From CAVRUH01 sp963822595 (GTDB lineage Bacteria; Chlamydiota; Chlamydiia; Chlamydiales; Waddliaceae): a stretch of DNA of 64,000 nt. The DNA lies in assembly GCA_963822595.1 (NCBI GenBank), contig CAWGIG010000001.1:434001-498000 (forward strand), given 5' to 3'. Under the pieces are notes generated by a model. It saw only the letters and a list, made by a program, of their open reading frames with translations. It was not told the DNA's origin and made no database searches. A program made the translations under genes and the position numbers. Below, piece by piece: positions 8,655 through 18,571 of the stretch (within the stretch, counting starts at the first letter, position 1; the number at the start of each line of letters is the position of its first letter).

Positions 8655-8689
8655 GGAAACTAAAGTAGGAGAGTTCGAATTATTAATAG

Positions 8690-8858
8690 GTGCTTGAAAC
8701 TGAGATCAGTTTTATGGATAAACGAACTTAGTTTTAAGTAGTAACAGAAATTTTATATTTTACTAATGATTTTTTTCTATCCACTAAAATGAGCTCAGTT
8801 TCAAGTATCTGGTTCAAATTCTTACTCTCTGTGTTCTCTGTGCACTCTGTGTTTAAAA
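8690..8858. repeat. Intergenic palindrome, family P3 (left outer arm missing)
   Basis: GTGCTTGAAACTGAGATC pairs with GAGCTCAGTTTCAAGTATC across 8690-8809. A tail of CTCTGTGTTCTCTGTGCACTCTGTG follows. The full-length copy at 59529-59712 has this tail on both sides; here the side next to the HECT gene lacks it. Confidence 0.75.
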
Positions 8859-8901
8859 TCAGTTTTTATATAACAAGTATTTTGAGAGCCCGAGGCCCTC
8901 A

Positions 8902-9528
8902 TTACGATAATCCGAAAGTTTTAAGCTTTTTTATTGTCGTAGTGTAGTCAACGTGATGGAGAGTGTTGATTTTGAAGCTTTTTGCAACGTCGATGAACAT
9001 TTGGCGATCGTCAATATAAAGGATCTTTTCCGCAGGAACTTGGGAGATGTCTAAAGCTAATTGATAAATGCCCTTATCGGGCTTTCTCATATGCACATAA
9101 CATGAAGAAACAAAAGCATCCACAAATGCTGTTATTTTAAATTTCTTGATTCTGTAAGCATTTAATTCACGGCATTCATTGCTTACAACAAAAATCTTAA
9201 GTCCATATTTCGTCTTTAGATGTCTGATTAACTCAAGCATTTCAGGATAAGACTTTGACTGATCAAACATAAACTTCTTAAATTGATTACGAGTAAAGGG
9301 GCGTTTCTTGTAAAAAACAATTCGATCGAGATATTCAGTGAGTGTAAGCCTACCCTCTTCAAAGGTCTCAAATGTTAAGTGGTGCCGGTTATCCAATTCT
9401 TTCAAGTCAAGACCGAAAGTCTTGGCAGCTAACGCACGTGTGGGACCATCCCATCCGTTTGTGAGCAAGACTCCACCAATATCTAAAAACAAAGTTGTAA
9501 TAGCCATAACACTAAAATCGCTAAACAT
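8902..9528 (-). CDS. HAD-superfamily hydrolase
   Basis: HAD phosphatase fold of about 200 aa. Motif I is FLDIGGVLL (D nucleophile with Gly replacing the usual second Asp spacing, as in many HAD-IA proteins). Motif II is VVSNE, motif III Lys lies in HMRKPDKGIY, and motif IV is LYIDDRQMFIDVA. It probably dephosphorylates a small phosphorylated metabolite; the substrate cannot be told. The start is uncertain: ATG at 9528 follows GGAAAA, while ATG at 9507 would place motif I nearer the N-terminus. It is divergent from the giant gene next to it. Confidence 0.85.
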   Translation of the reverse strand: MFSDFSVMAITTLFLDIGGVLLTNGWDGPTRALAAKTFGLDLKELDNRHHLTFETFEEGRLTLTEYLDRIVFYKKRPFTRNQFKKFMFDQSKSYPEMLELIRHLKTKYGLKIFVVSNECRELNAYRIKKFKITAFVDAFVSSCYVHMRKPDKGIYQLALDISQVPAEKILYIDDRQMFIDVAKSFKINTLHHVDYTTTIKKLKTFGLS

Positions 9529-9615
9529 GGATTTTTCCACAATGTATTCTTTTTGTTTCTTTCATTAAAAACAGGAATTTACCATAATGGCTGTTCAATT
9601 GGTTACTTATGGATC

Positions 9616-12600
9616 ATGTTAAATCCCAATATTTATTATACTGAAAGAAGACCCGACTACACTTGCGGCGGGATCAAAAAGAAAATCAATGAACGCTCTC
9701 CCGTAAAATCACCCGTTTCAAGAAGCGCCCGTTTACTTCAAATCTTTCAGAACATTATTCAATCGATTCCTTTGCCATCCATTCTATTGAGAGAATTTCC
9801 TTTAATTGTTCAAGACTGGCGTATCTCATCGCGCGGAAAAGAAATTCTTGGAATGCCTCAAGACAAAAAAATGCATTGGGGCGGCATTCCCTATTGTGTT
9901 TTAGGTAAAGAAGTTCATCAATGGTTGCAGGAATTTGAAAACATGATTGGTAGGTCATGTATTGAGGCAGAATATATTGTAGGGAGCGCTGCCGCGTACG
10001 TCGCCGGGCAGCCACTTCTAAGAGAGGCCCTCGACACCTTCTTATTAAATATTCCAGATAATCACCCAAAAAAAGCAAAGTTTTTTGCTAAAATGGTGGG
10101 TAAGATAGCCCAAAAGGAATTTTCTTTTGCAGATGTCGATTTAAGGATCAAAGTGAGTTCCAATTATCCTTTAGAGAAATTGCAAAGTCAAATTAATCAA
10201 TTGAAAGGATGTCGTACGGACCTTTTTGATGGTAAAGTGCTTATTGTATATGTCGGGGAATTAGAGGAAAAAGCTTTGGACATTGTCATTTATACGGAAC
10301 TCGATACGGAGAGTGCCTTTAACTTAGATGATTTTAAAGTAGATATTTTGAGATCGAATTTTGAAAGAAATCAAATTGTATTCCATAGTACCAACCCATG
10401 GAAATGGTGGATGGGTCATACCTTAGGACTTCTTGAGGATAATACTGGGGACGGTTTTCGTTGTCTCCCAAGACTCTTATGGCAGCTATCCAAGAGTAAA
10501 GTCAGCATTCAAAAGACCGAAAGCGCGATTTTTCCACTTTGGATCGAAAAAATGAACTACAAATTAAAATTGGATAAAACGGCTCTCAGAACTCAGTGTG
10601 AAAAACACCAACAGAATCATGAACGGCTTGTTCCCCTTGCAAATTGCTTATTGCGTCTTAGATTGCAGCAACTCATAAGAAATAATTCTTCGGAATTCCA
10701 TTTCACTCTGAAAGAAGCCGCAAACACACCTATTCACAAAACTGACCCGTCATTTATCAAAGCACTTTTCCATGTAATGCAGGAAAAAGGATCCAATATT
10801 GCAGTCGTTCACGCTCTCATCGAGTGCATTGCTTATCTGGCTTTATATGAAGCTTGGAATAAACCCTTTGAAGTTAAGTTGGTAAAGCATGAAGGAGAAT
10901 GGGTACAAAGGATACGTTTTAGGGGGACTTTTGGAAAAAGAGATCTTCTAGTTCGCTTTAACATTCCCGCTTCCTTGGATCTATTGAACAAGGCGAGCAA
11001 AGACCAATGGAAAAAGATGAGAGTCATCATCCATTCGCTTTGGTTTGATGAATTGAATCAAAGGGAAGAAGGACCCAAATACAAAAGAAAACTCGAAAAG
11101 TTGGCAGCTTTTCCTAGCGCAATCTTAGAAATAAGAAAAAAAATCTTTGAAAAGACAAGCCTTAAAAGAGGGGATGTTGATTTAGCAAAGCAGCCTTCTT
11201 TGGCATCATTAGAAATATCTTGGAGCCAGAAAGTCAAATATCTTCTAGAGGTTGGAAAAATCGTCTTTAATCATTATCACCATGATCTGTCGATGAGATA
11301 CCAACTGTGCTGGAAAATTGTTTACAAATGTATTGAACTGAGAGGTTTTTATCAAACAGCAGAATTCGTAAAAATACTTCGTGAGGACAAGGAAGAACCT
11401 ATTGATGGATATACCTCTCTTTTTGCGCATGTGATTCAGAAGGACTGTGATAGTTATCTCTTGTATCAAGCATGCAGTCCATTTCCTACTATATCCGAAG
11501 AGAAGTGGATGGAACTCTCCCAATCAAAAAGTAAAATCCCTTTTCTTCTAAGCTTAATGAATGAAATGGACATTTCTGCAGAATTATTTTTGGAAATGCT
11601 CCGATTGCTCAAATTTAAAAATCCGGAAATAGGCGAAAAAGCACTCTGTAAAATTTTAGTCTACGATAAAACCAGAGCGTGTAAATGGATTATAGAGAAA
11701 GACAAACCCGCGTTTAATTCAAATGAATACTGCGCGCTTGTAAGTCAGTGTATTATTTCTTCCAAAAACTCCTTTAGTTCTGCGTGGATTAAAACCTACC
11801 TCATTTTAAGAAATTTCATGGCTTCAGAGGTGGAAAAGATCACCTTGTGTAAATACCTCCTTTCAAAACCGTTAGCGGCACAAGACAAGGCGAAAATTCT
11901 ACAAAAGCTGGAAATAAAAGAACCCTACTTATGGCAAATTGTGGCTAATGAATACATAAGCCAAGGAGAAACCTGGCCGGACTTTTTAGATTATGAATCC
12001 TTAGTCAAGTGGTATCAAATCATAAATAATGCTGATGACACCCCTTTGGTCGAAGAAACTCTTTTAAAAATTAAACCACCTCCAATAGGGACTAAAGATA
12101 CCGTACGAGGTCTTGTGCTCGTTAGAATATTAAAAAATTGGGGAAAAACAAAAAAACCGGTAGATATCGAAATATTAAAAAAACTGGATTTATCTAAAGG
12201 AATCCCATGGGAAGAGGTAATTTCTCAATCCTACACAGGGGAAGATATTCTAAGAAAACTCAATAATGTTTCTCTACCCTTATATTCAGCTCTTTTTAGA
12301 GCGATTAAACCCACTGAACCTTTTTATGCAACCTTTTGGGTTAACATGATTCTAAAGAAATTCCCGGAAGGTAAGACTACCGAATTATTGGATGCTCTCA
12401 ACTATCCCGTCATGACTGAATGCTTGCAAATCGATCCAAAAACTTCACTCGCCCTCTACAAGAGAATTGCAAATTTCAAAGATGGGATCCAATTTATTTA
12501 TGATAATTTAGAAAAAACACATGTGGACCAAGAACTTCTTTATAAGATGATTGAAGCCTGTGTTGATTTCGACGATCATGGCGTCATGGGCACAATGATA

Positions 12601-14265
12601 TTTATGAAATTTTATAATCCAGACTCTCATAAATGTAACATTCCCTTCAAAAAGCAGTTAGCCCAACTTGTACAAAAGATTTTCAACAACCCACAAGGAG
12701 ATACTGAAGCTGCTGTAAGAATACAAAAAATTATCAAAGAACTTGCAAATCCGCAAAAGCTTCCTTGCAAAGAACACCTCACCCGGCTTATCCAACACAA
12801 TGCGACCGATTGGGCTATCGATATAGTCAATAAAGCCTCACCATCCGATCTCGAATCAATCCCTCCTCAAATATACTCTCGACTTCTAAATTGCACAAAA
12901 GATTTAGATAAACGATGCCGTCTTCTGGAAAGTTGTCAGGTGTTTTCAGAAGCAGTCCGAAAACACTGGGAACTCCTAGCTGAGCAGGATCCCATTGTAT
13001 TATCCACAGCAATAAGGCTTCTTCAATCAGTTCAAAAGCTCAAAGTGCCGGATGAAAAAGTTCATAAACTCTTTGTTTCCGCTGTAGAAGTAAAGCAAAA
13101 TACAAAAATCATTCTCAATGAACAGACATGTAGATATCTTTTGGATATGCTCCCCAGAATTGCCTTCGATAACGCTTGTGTTCTATGGGAAGCGCTAAAA
13201 AAATCAAAAAGTATCGATAAATCTAATCTTTGGATGACAGGAGTCGATATTCTTCAACGGGATCCTAAAACAACCCATTATCGAGTTCTCAGCTGGATCA
13301 TACAAAACCATTCAGGACAGCCGATCGATAAACTTTTTACATTCCTACAAAATGTTATTAAACATCCTTTAGAAACCCGTATTCACTCCCTTATTTTTCC
13401 TTTAGTGAAACAAGAGGCCCTGAAAAAAAATATGAACGCCTCGGCAATATACTGGGCCTTAAACTGCGATATCGATATCAGTATGGAGGAGCTTGATGCT
13501 CTAAATCCAACCTTGGAACAATATCGAAAAACTTTGCAACGGCTTGCCGATAATCATCGAAGAGAAAAATTTGCTAATCCTGCGTTTCTTTCTTTACTAA
13601 ACGTCCTTTTTTCTTTTAGAAAAATCTTAACTTATACAAATCTTGAAGATGAACTAAACACTTTCTCAAATCTCCTCTATGAACTTCTGGCTGATTTCAT
13701 TCCTAACACTGTCAAAGAAGATAGACTAAAATGGGCATTTCGCGCCTCGAATGTTTTGCTATGCGAAAAGCAGTATCTTCCCTTCTCGAAGCAACTTCAG
13801 AGACTTTGCAGTGTTGTTTTGGATCACGAATTTGTCATGTCAAACGAGGATAAATGCACGCTACTTCTTTTCATGAAGCAAAATCATGTTTTGACGGATG
13901 AATTGTGGAAGTTGATTACTCCCTTAGCATGCAGCAATAACGAAAGTTATTTTGGGTATGCCATCATGGGGATAGCCGATCTGAAAAATATTGACAAATG
14001 TCCAACTTCAATCATTTTCCACAGTTGGAAATTTCCTCAATTTATACCCAAACTTATATCGAATATAAGCAAAATGAAAGATCTGCCAAGAAGAGACTAT
14101 TTTAAAGGAATTCTACTGAGTTCTCTTTTTATTCATACGCCGACAAAAGAATTAGCCTTAAAATTTATAGATTATCTATTTCCTACCTTTTGCTACCTTG
14201 AGCAGCATTCACGTAGAGGAGTTACAGGAATGGGTAATATTGCGAATCCACGAAAATCCCTATAA
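9616..14265 (+). CDS. Giant protein of unknown function, N-terminal part, with possible nucleotidyltransferase-like motif
   Basis: About 1549 aa from the ATG at 9616; an in-frame TTG at 9553 is the alternative. I recognise no overall family. Near the N-terminus the order YIVGSAAAYVAGQ (from residue 121), FADVDLRIKV (172-181) and KALDIVIY (219-226) resembles the G-[GS]...D-x-D...hDh pattern of pol-beta-type nucleotidyltransferases, though the spacing between the first two blocks is long. The rest is helical, with Leu/Lys-rich repeat-like stretches suggesting an extended alpha-solenoid, and no membrane segment. The final residues (CYLEQHSRRGVTG...) look out of frame. Removing one T from the TTTT at about 14188-14191 joins it to the next ORF as FPTFATLSSIHVEELQEWV. 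Confidence 0.7.
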   Translation: MLNPNIYYTERRPDYTCGGIKKKINERSPVKSPVSRSARLLQIFQNIIQSIPLPSILLREFPLIVQDWRISSRGKEILGMPQDKKMHWGGIPYCVLGKEVHQWLQEFENMIGRSCIEAEYIVGSAAAYVAGQPLLREALDTFLLNIPDNHPKKAKFFAKMVGKIAQKEFSFADVDLRIKVSSNYPLEKLQSQINQLKGCRTDLFDGKVLIVYVGELEEKALDIVIYTELDTESAFNLDDFKVDILRSNFERNQIVFHSTNPWKWWMGHTLGLLEDNTGDGFRCLPRLLWQLSKSKVSIQKTESAIFPLWIEKMNYKLKLDKTALRTQCEKHQQNHERLVPLANCLLRLRLQQLIRNNSSEFHFTLKEAANTPIHKTDPSFIKALFHVMQEKGSNIAVVHALIECIAYLALYEAWNKPFEVKLVKHEGEWVQRIRFRGTFGKRDLLVRFNIPASLDLLNKASKDQWKKMRVIIHSLWFDELNQREEGPKYKRKLEKLAAFPSAILEIRKKIFEKTSLKRGDVDLAKQPSLASLEISWSQKVKYLLEVGKIVFNHYHHDLSMRYQLCWKIVYKCIELRGFYQTAEFVKILREDKEEPIDGYTSLFAHVIQKDCDSYLLYQACSPFPTISEEKWMELSQSKSKIPFLLSLMNEMDISAELFLEMLRLLKFKNPEIGEKALCKILVYDKTRACKWIIEKDKPAFNSNEYCALVSQCIISSKNSFSSAWIKTYLILRNFMASEVEKITLCKYLLSKPLAAQDKAKILQKLEIKEPYLWQIVANEYISQGETWPDFLDYESLVKWYQIINNADDTPLVEETLLKIKPPPIGTKDTVRGLVLVRILKNWGKTKKPVDIEILKKLDLSKGIPWEEVISQSYTGEDILRKLNNVSLPLYSALFRAIKPTEPFYATFWVNMILKKFPEGKTTELLDALNYPVMTECLQIDPKTSLALYKRIANFKDGIQFIYDNLEKTHVDQELLYKMIEACVDFDDHGVMGTMIFMKFYNPDSHKCNIPFKKQLAQLVQKIFNNPQGDTEAAVRIQKIIKELANPQKLPCKEHLTRLIQHNATDWAIDIVNKASPSDLESIPPQIYSRLLNCTKDLDKRCRLLESCQVFSEAVRKHWELLAEQDPIVLSTAIRLLQSVQKLKVPDEKVHKLFVSAVEVKQNTKIILNEQTCRYLLDMLPRIAFDNACVLWEALKKSKSIDKSNLWMTGVDILQRDPKTTHYRVLSWIIQNHSGQPIDKLFTFLQNVIKHPLETRIHSLIFPLVKQEALKKNMNASAIYWALNCDIDISMEELDALNPTLEQYRKTLQRLADNHRREKFANPAFLSLLNVLFSFRKILTYTNLEDELNTFSNLLYELLADFIPNTVKEDRLKWAFRASNVLLCEKQYLPFSKQLQRLCSVVLDHEFVMSNEDKCTLLLFMKQNHVLTDELWKLITPLACSNNESYFGYAIMGIADLKNIDKCPTSIIFHSWKFPQFIPKLISNISKMKDLPRRDYFKGILLSSLFIHTPTKELALKFIDYLFPTFCYLEQHSRRGVTGMGNIANPRKSL

Positions 14266-16909
14266 TGTGGTGAATAATAACGGAACCCCTAGCTTCGAAC
14301 TGTTCTCTAGATTTATTTTGATAACTTTTATCACTTCAAAACCTAGTATTTTCTTCGATGAAGAAGTGCTTGGGGCATTTTTGGTGGCCATCTCTAGCTT
14401 CCCAAAAAACTTGATCCTTCAATTATATTTCTGTAGGATCATCGGCTATACGGCACTGGATTATGCTAATAACGCTTCAGGTTTTCAAGCTTTGACTTAT
14501 CTCAAAACAATAGCCTTTGAGGAGGAATATTCCGTAAAGCGGGGAGACCCAAATGAAATTTTCCTGTGTGATTTATACCGTTTGATGGCACAATTAATGA
14601 TAAAATTTACTCCGAATCACAAAGCGGAACATTCGAAATTAGCTTCATTAATTTTGAAGGTGAACAACAATAATTATCCTGAAAGAGAACATTTAAAATT
14701 AGAGTCCTATAGAGCCTACTTAACTTTAACCGCTGATATGGATGGATTTTATGCTTTTCTTCCAAACTTAAAATCGATATCTATTACGGAAGCCATCATA
14801 CAACTTTGCAATAATCCTCATCCTGATAATATTGATAAAGCATATAAGCTTTTATTAGATGGAACTCATAATGTTCTTCATCTATATGAAAATAATCTTC
14901 GGGAAGCCAATAAACACTTTGTTCGAGCTATCTTAAAAAGCACTCATGAAAAAAATATTTCCTCACAAATAACCCAACTATTTTTACATCTGTGCAATCC
15001 AAAAAAAATTGATTGCTTTGAACAATCCAAAGAAACGATTGAAGACCACCTTTTTAAACTTTGCCAATGTTATGAAAATTCACGGGGAGGTCCAATCGAT
15101 AAAACAAAAAAACGATACACAACGTCTGCCAATCCCGAAACCATCCGAGCCATACGCTTAGAGTTAGTCCATTTCAACATTTCTGAAATTTTAAAATCCA
15201 ACCATATCTATTTACCAAGCCTGATAGGGTTACTCAATATTTCGGTTTTTATATTTCTAGCAGCAACTTATGCTAAATATCCTAACGAATTAAAAAGGAT
15301 AAATGAACTTCTTATAGAGGGCTGCCTTCATGAATGTCCAAAAAATGACTTCAAACGCCATGCCGAAATCGCCGTCCTCCTTTGCAGCCACCCTTATTTC
15401 CCTATCGACCCATGGCTTCCTTTCTTTGCTGAAAATGACCAGGAAGAACTTTTTAATACTGTTAAAATAGCCAGATTTTATAGCGATACCCTCCAAAAAT
15501 GCCGAGGGAATCGAGCACAACTTCTTGAATTAAGTCCAACTCACGATAAATCGGAACCACCAAAAAAACCTTATCAGTATGATGCTCAATTAGCCTCAAA
15601 ATACCAATGGATTAGAGAAACTATTAAGGTCTTTAAAAACGAACCCTACGATGGTGATACATTTAAATGGATGAACCATATCCAAATGGAATTAGTCCAT
15701 TGTTTATATCTTTCATCAAAAGCTGCATCCATTGAGTCGATAACAACCGGCGTTCTTTCTATTTTGGAATTAGTCATCAGCATCAATGGACTCATTTCTA
15801 GACAAAATCCCGCTTTCGCAAATGCTTGGATAGGCACCTTCATTAATGAATTAGATCCTTTATTCGACTGTGAGTTCAATAAATGGTTCCTTAGCATCAT
15901 TGATGAAAAATTGCAAATCCTCATCACTCTTGAATTACTTCCCTCTCTCCCGCTAATAGAAATATTCAGCGGCAAGTTGAGCCAAGAACATAAAAATAGG
16001 AACTGCATTGATGCCCTCCACAAACTGCTATCTTTAGGTTGTCAAGAAGACCATATCATCGATAAAGCCCTAATCCATTTGAACAAACTCGAAGACAAAA
16101 CGATGATCATGCCATCTAACCGTGCGATAAAAATGCGATCCGTAATTTACGAAGTCGTCTCAAATGTCGATTACATCATAAAATTTGAACTGATCTACAC
16201 GATAGGCATCAAGAGGATTTTAGAGCGACTTAAACAGAATAACGACAAAAAGTTATTCATCCAACAATTGCGTGATTTCAGGCTGAGAACTGAAACTACT
16301 TCTATACGTTTTGATGTAACAAGTCATTTGCCGGAAAAAGTATTTGCCTTATTTTATGAACAAATTGAATTCCTTGTGGACGAAGAGATCATAACAGAGG
16401 TCATGGATTTACTGCTTATTCTGTTTCAGTTATTAAAAATGAAAGAGCATGAATCCACATATGCTTTTGCTAATGCTTTAAAGGATTATATGATGCTAGC
16501 CGTATTGAGGGGTCGCGATACCAAATTCCCATCGAGCAATAAATATATCCTGACGATAAGGCAGGCTATGTTAACCGGATTTTCTATAGGCAATGCAGAG
16601 TTTTTCACGAATTTTGATAAGATACCGAATTTATTAAAATGTTCTTTCTTGATTCAAGACGACTATGAAAAATCCTCATTCATTCAAGCGTGCATTTCAA
16701 AAAGTACAACGGACGCTTTATTTTGTAATGTATATGTGAAGGTATTAAATGAAGTCATTCAAGATATGGAGTATTTTATTAAAATCTGCCCTGAGAGGAA
16801 AGAATGGTACCATAATAAGTTAACATCTGCTGCAAAAGAGATAGGAGTAATCCAAGAAGCCAAAAGTCTAGGGGTTTCATTTCTTCATAATCCTGTCATT
16901 AAATACTGA
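14198..16909 (+). CDS. Giant protein of unknown function, C-terminal part (split ORF)
   Basis: The 903-aa ORF overlaps the previous one by 68 bp in the +1 frame. Its only start in the overlap is a TTG at 14198 with no Shine-Dalgarno, arguing against independent translation. Joined after a one-base correction the gene would encode about 2430 aa. The sequence is soluble and almost entirely helical (many Leu/Ile heptad-like stretches), compatible with HEAT/ARM-like solenoids, but no repeat consensus could be fixed by eye. It ends 41 bp before a large palindrome. Size, lack of signal peptide and context of host-directed genes suggest a large effector or scaffold; this is inference. Confidence 0.65.
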   Translation: MSSIHVEELQEWVILRIHENPYNVVNNNGTPSFELFSRFILITFITSKPSIFFDEEVLGAFLVAISSFPKNLILQLYFCRIIGYTALDYANNASGFQALTYLKTIAFEEEYSVKRGDPNEIFLCDLYRLMAQLMIKFTPNHKAEHSKLASLILKVNNNNYPEREHLKLESYRAYLTLTADMDGFYAFLPNLKSISITEAIIQLCNNPHPDNIDKAYKLLLDGTHNVLHLYENNLREANKHFVRAILKSTHEKNISSQITQLFLHLCNPKKIDCFEQSKETIEDHLFKLCQCYENSRGGPIDKTKKRYTTSANPETIRAIRLELVHFNISEILKSNHIYLPSLIGLLNISVFIFLAATYAKYPNELKRINELLIEGCLHECPKNDFKRHAEIAVLLCSHPYFPIDPWLPFFAENDQEELFNTVKIARFYSDTLQKCRGNRAQLLELSPTHDKSEPPKKPYQYDAQLASKYQWIRETIKVFKNEPYDGDTFKWMNHIQMELVHCLYLSSKAASIESITTGVLSILELVISINGLISRQNPAFANAWIGTFINELDPLFDCEFNKWFLSIIDEKLQILITLELLPSLPLIEIFSGKLSQEHKNRNCIDALHKLLSLGCQEDHIIDKALIHLNKLEDKTMIMPSNRAIKMRSVIYEVVSNVDYIIKFELIYTIGIKRILERLKQNNDKKLFIQQLRDFRLRTETTSIRFDVTSHLPEKVFALFYEQIEFLVDEEIITEVMDLLLILFQLLKMKEHESTYAFANALKDYMMLAVLRGRDTKFPSSNKYILTIRQAMLTGFSIGNAEFFTNFDKIPNLLKCSFLIQDDYEKSSFIQACISKSTTDALFCNVYVKVLNEVIQDMEYFIKICPERKEWYHNKLTSAAKEIGVIQEAKSLGVSFLHNPVIKY

Positions 16910-16950
16910 ATCGGTGCATAGGCTTCTTTGGTCTACAGAGAAGGACATTA

Positions 16951-17309
16951 CCCACATCTTTTTCTTGACTTCGCAAATGTCGCAGTAGAATCAGTCGCTC
17001 TTCGCGATGCGCTCCGAGCTCTATGGTAACCCCCTTGATCTACCCCGGGTTCCGATGCGTCACCCGGGGCTCTAATGGATACGTCCTCGCGATGCGCTTC
17101 GGACTCATGAAATCACGTAATTATTCCATAATCGTGAAATGACTTAATTATTCCTGAGTCCGGAGCGCATCGCGAGGACGTATCCATTAAAGCCCTGGGT
17201 GACGCATCGGAACCCGGGGTAGATCAAGGGTTACCATAGAGCTCGGAGCGCATCGCGAAGAGCGACTGATTCTACCGCGACATTCGCAACGTCAAGAAAA
17301 AGATGAGGG
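16951..17309. repeat. Nested palindrome P1, copy A (full length)
   Basis: Arms of about 150 bp pair around a centre near 17130. Each arm contains three local hairpins: GCTC-loop-GAGC (loop with CGCGATGCGC), CCCCGGGT (17043-17050) / ACCCGGGG (17062-17069) with loop TCCGATGCGTC, and GTCC-loop-GGAC. The mirrored arm repeats them, giving six hairpins sharing a CGATGCG loop core. This fills most of the 487-bp gap between the giant gene and the GyrI-like gene. Copies B (20024-20273) and C (33751-34046) are related. Relative to B and C, both arms of copy A lack the same base pair in the inner unit. Confidence 0.9.
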
Positions 17310-17332
17310 TACAAAAATGATATCAAAATAGT

Positions 17333-17361
17333 TTGGTATTTATTTCTAAATGATGTATAAT
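17333..17361 (+). promoter_or_regulatory. Candidate sigma70-type promoter of the GyrI-like gene
   Basis: TTGGTA (17333-17338) and a perfect TATAAT (17356-17361) are separated by 17 nt, with the start codon 36 nt further on. It lies just outside palindrome A. Confidence 0.5.
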
Positions 17362-17396
17362 TCCACTCCCTTAACTAACAAAATATTGGATAAAAT

Positions 17397-17921
17397 ATGT
17401 TTAACAAATTATGCCTTACCCTTACTTGCCTTACCTTATTCACAACCCTAATCCATGCCCAAAATGAGGAACAAATGACAAACTTTTCAGTCGTCGAAAA
17501 AGAACACATCGCCATCATCGGAATTTCTTGCAAAACCTCCAACGCTCCTGGCGCCGCAATGGTTGATATCCCTCAACTCTGGGGCAGATTCTACGCCGAA
17601 AATATCATCAGCCAAATCCCAAACAAATTATCTAATGATGTCATAGGTCTCTACTGCGATTACGAAGGCGATTTCACCCAACCCTATTCCCTTGTCATTG
17701 GATGCCCCGTAAGCACATTAGACGACATTCCTGAGGGTATGGTAGCCAAAGTTATTCCAGAAAGCTCCTATGCAGTTTTCCAAGCTGTTGGCGAACGCCC
17801 AAAAAGCATCATCGATACATGGGGAATCATCTGGAAAACGGATCTTAAACGCACCTACACGGGCGATTACGAACTGTATACCCAAGATAGCACAACCGAA
17901 ATCTTCATTGCGATTGAATAA
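17397..17921 (+). CDS. Exported GyrI-like/effector-binding domain protein
   Basis: The 174-aa protein has a signal peptide (residues 1-21, ending IHAQ) followed by a single GyrI-like (SOUL/AraC effector-binding) domain. Supporting blocks are the early FSVVEKEHIAIIGIS strand, the middle VIGLYCDYEGDF strand and the VIPESSYAVFQAVGE strand; these are the usual strands of the small-molecule-binding fold. Such domains bind hydrophobic or cationic ligands. Export is unusual because most are cytoplasmic regulators. Its stop lies one base from the stop of the convergent oxygenase gene. A good promoter is upstream. Confidence 0.8.
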   Translation: MFNKLCLTLTCLTLFTTLIHAQNEEQMTNFSVVEKEHIAIIGISCKTSNAPGAAMVDIPQLWGRFYAENIISQIPNKLSNDVIGLYCDYEGDFTQPYSLVIGCPVSTLDDIPEGMVAKVIPESSYAVFQAVGERPKSIIDTWGIIWKTDLKRTYTGDYELYTQDSTTEIFIAIE

Positions 17922-17922
17922 A

Positions 17923-18570
17923 CTATTTTTTTAATGGATCTATTCTGTGTAGTGTCAGAATAGTTCGATTCGTATGGTCAGATTTTGCAATAATGGGGGA
18001 AACGTAATGCTGCGTTCCCTCATTACTGAACACGACACCCTTTCCTTGCTGCGGAATAAAAGTCTGCACAGGCTCTTCACCTATCTTAAAAAGGAATTCT
18101 CCTCCGTCCCATGAGGCTTGATCGTCTATAAGCACAACCATAGAATGTGTTCCAGTATCATTGTGCCATTTTATAGGACCTACCTCTTGCCCTTTTTTAA
18201 GGTTAAAGTGCTGCATAATGGTAATCCCCATAAGCTGCGTGCTGTTAAGCCAGCCTAATTGCATAGCCATGCATTCCATTGCCTTATGGAAGATTTTGTG
18301 GACACGATCATATCCGGGATAGCTCCTATAAACCTCAGTGACTCTTTCAGAAGTGATTTTTCCTTCTCCATCGAATTCAACCTTAAACCAAGTGTTCCAA
18401 TGGATAACAAATCTGTAATCTTCAGGAAGTTGTTTAACGAGACCCCTTCTATTGTAACTACGCTCAAAAAAGAAATTTTCGTCAGGTTGCTGTCCCAGGA
18501 AATGACTCAGCGTCGAAGTTTCATCGACGCTAAGCACATCTAGTTGCTTGCAGAAAGCTAAGTTCAACAT
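17923..18570 (-). CDS. 2-oxoglutarate/Fe(II)-dependent dioxygenase (prolyl-hydroxylase-like)
   Basis: The protein is 215 aa from the ATG at 18570. The Fe(II) ligands are visible as H136-x-D138 (KWHNDTG) and H188 (TQHYVSP), and the 2-oxoglutarate-binding Arg as R202 (NRTILTL), with the GGEFLFKIG strand between. This is the double-stranded beta-helix pattern of prolyl 4-hydroxylase-like enzymes. The substrate, peptide or small molecule, is unknown. The ATG lies one base after the serpin stop codon, without a Shine-Dalgarno, so it is almost certainly translated by coupling to the serpin. A GTG at 18597 inside the serpin gene is the other possible start. Confidence 0.85.
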   Translation of the reverse strand: MLNLAFCKQLDVLSVDETSTLSHFLGQQPDENFFFERSYNRRGLVKQLPEDYRFVIHWNTWFKVEFDGEGKITSERVTEVYRSYPGYDRVHKIFHKAMECMAMQLGWLNSTQLMGITIMQHFNLKKGQEVGPIKWHNDTGTHSMVVLIDDQASWDGGEFLFKIGEEPVQTFIPQQGKGVVFSNEGTQHYVSPIIAKSDHTNRTILTLHRIDPLKK

Positions 18571-18571
18571 A

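Noticed and set aside
8671..8700. GTTCGAAT-like sequence as a tRNA T-arm
   Set aside because: No acceptor, anticodon or D-arm could be built around it; it belongs to the edge of palindrome P3. No tRNA was found in the window.
9587..9620. Short leader peptide MAVQLVTYGSC overlapping the giant gene start
   Set aside because: An 11-codon frame ending within the ATG at 9616 is suggestive of coupling, but such short frames are common by chance and the Shine-Dalgarno spacing is poor.
16951..17309. P1 palindromes as CRISPR arrays or integron attC sites
   Set aside because: There are no regularly spaced direct repeats with unique spacers and no cas genes. attC would need simple R''/R' core sites and an integron integrase; the only tyrosine recombinase here is a housekeeping XerC.
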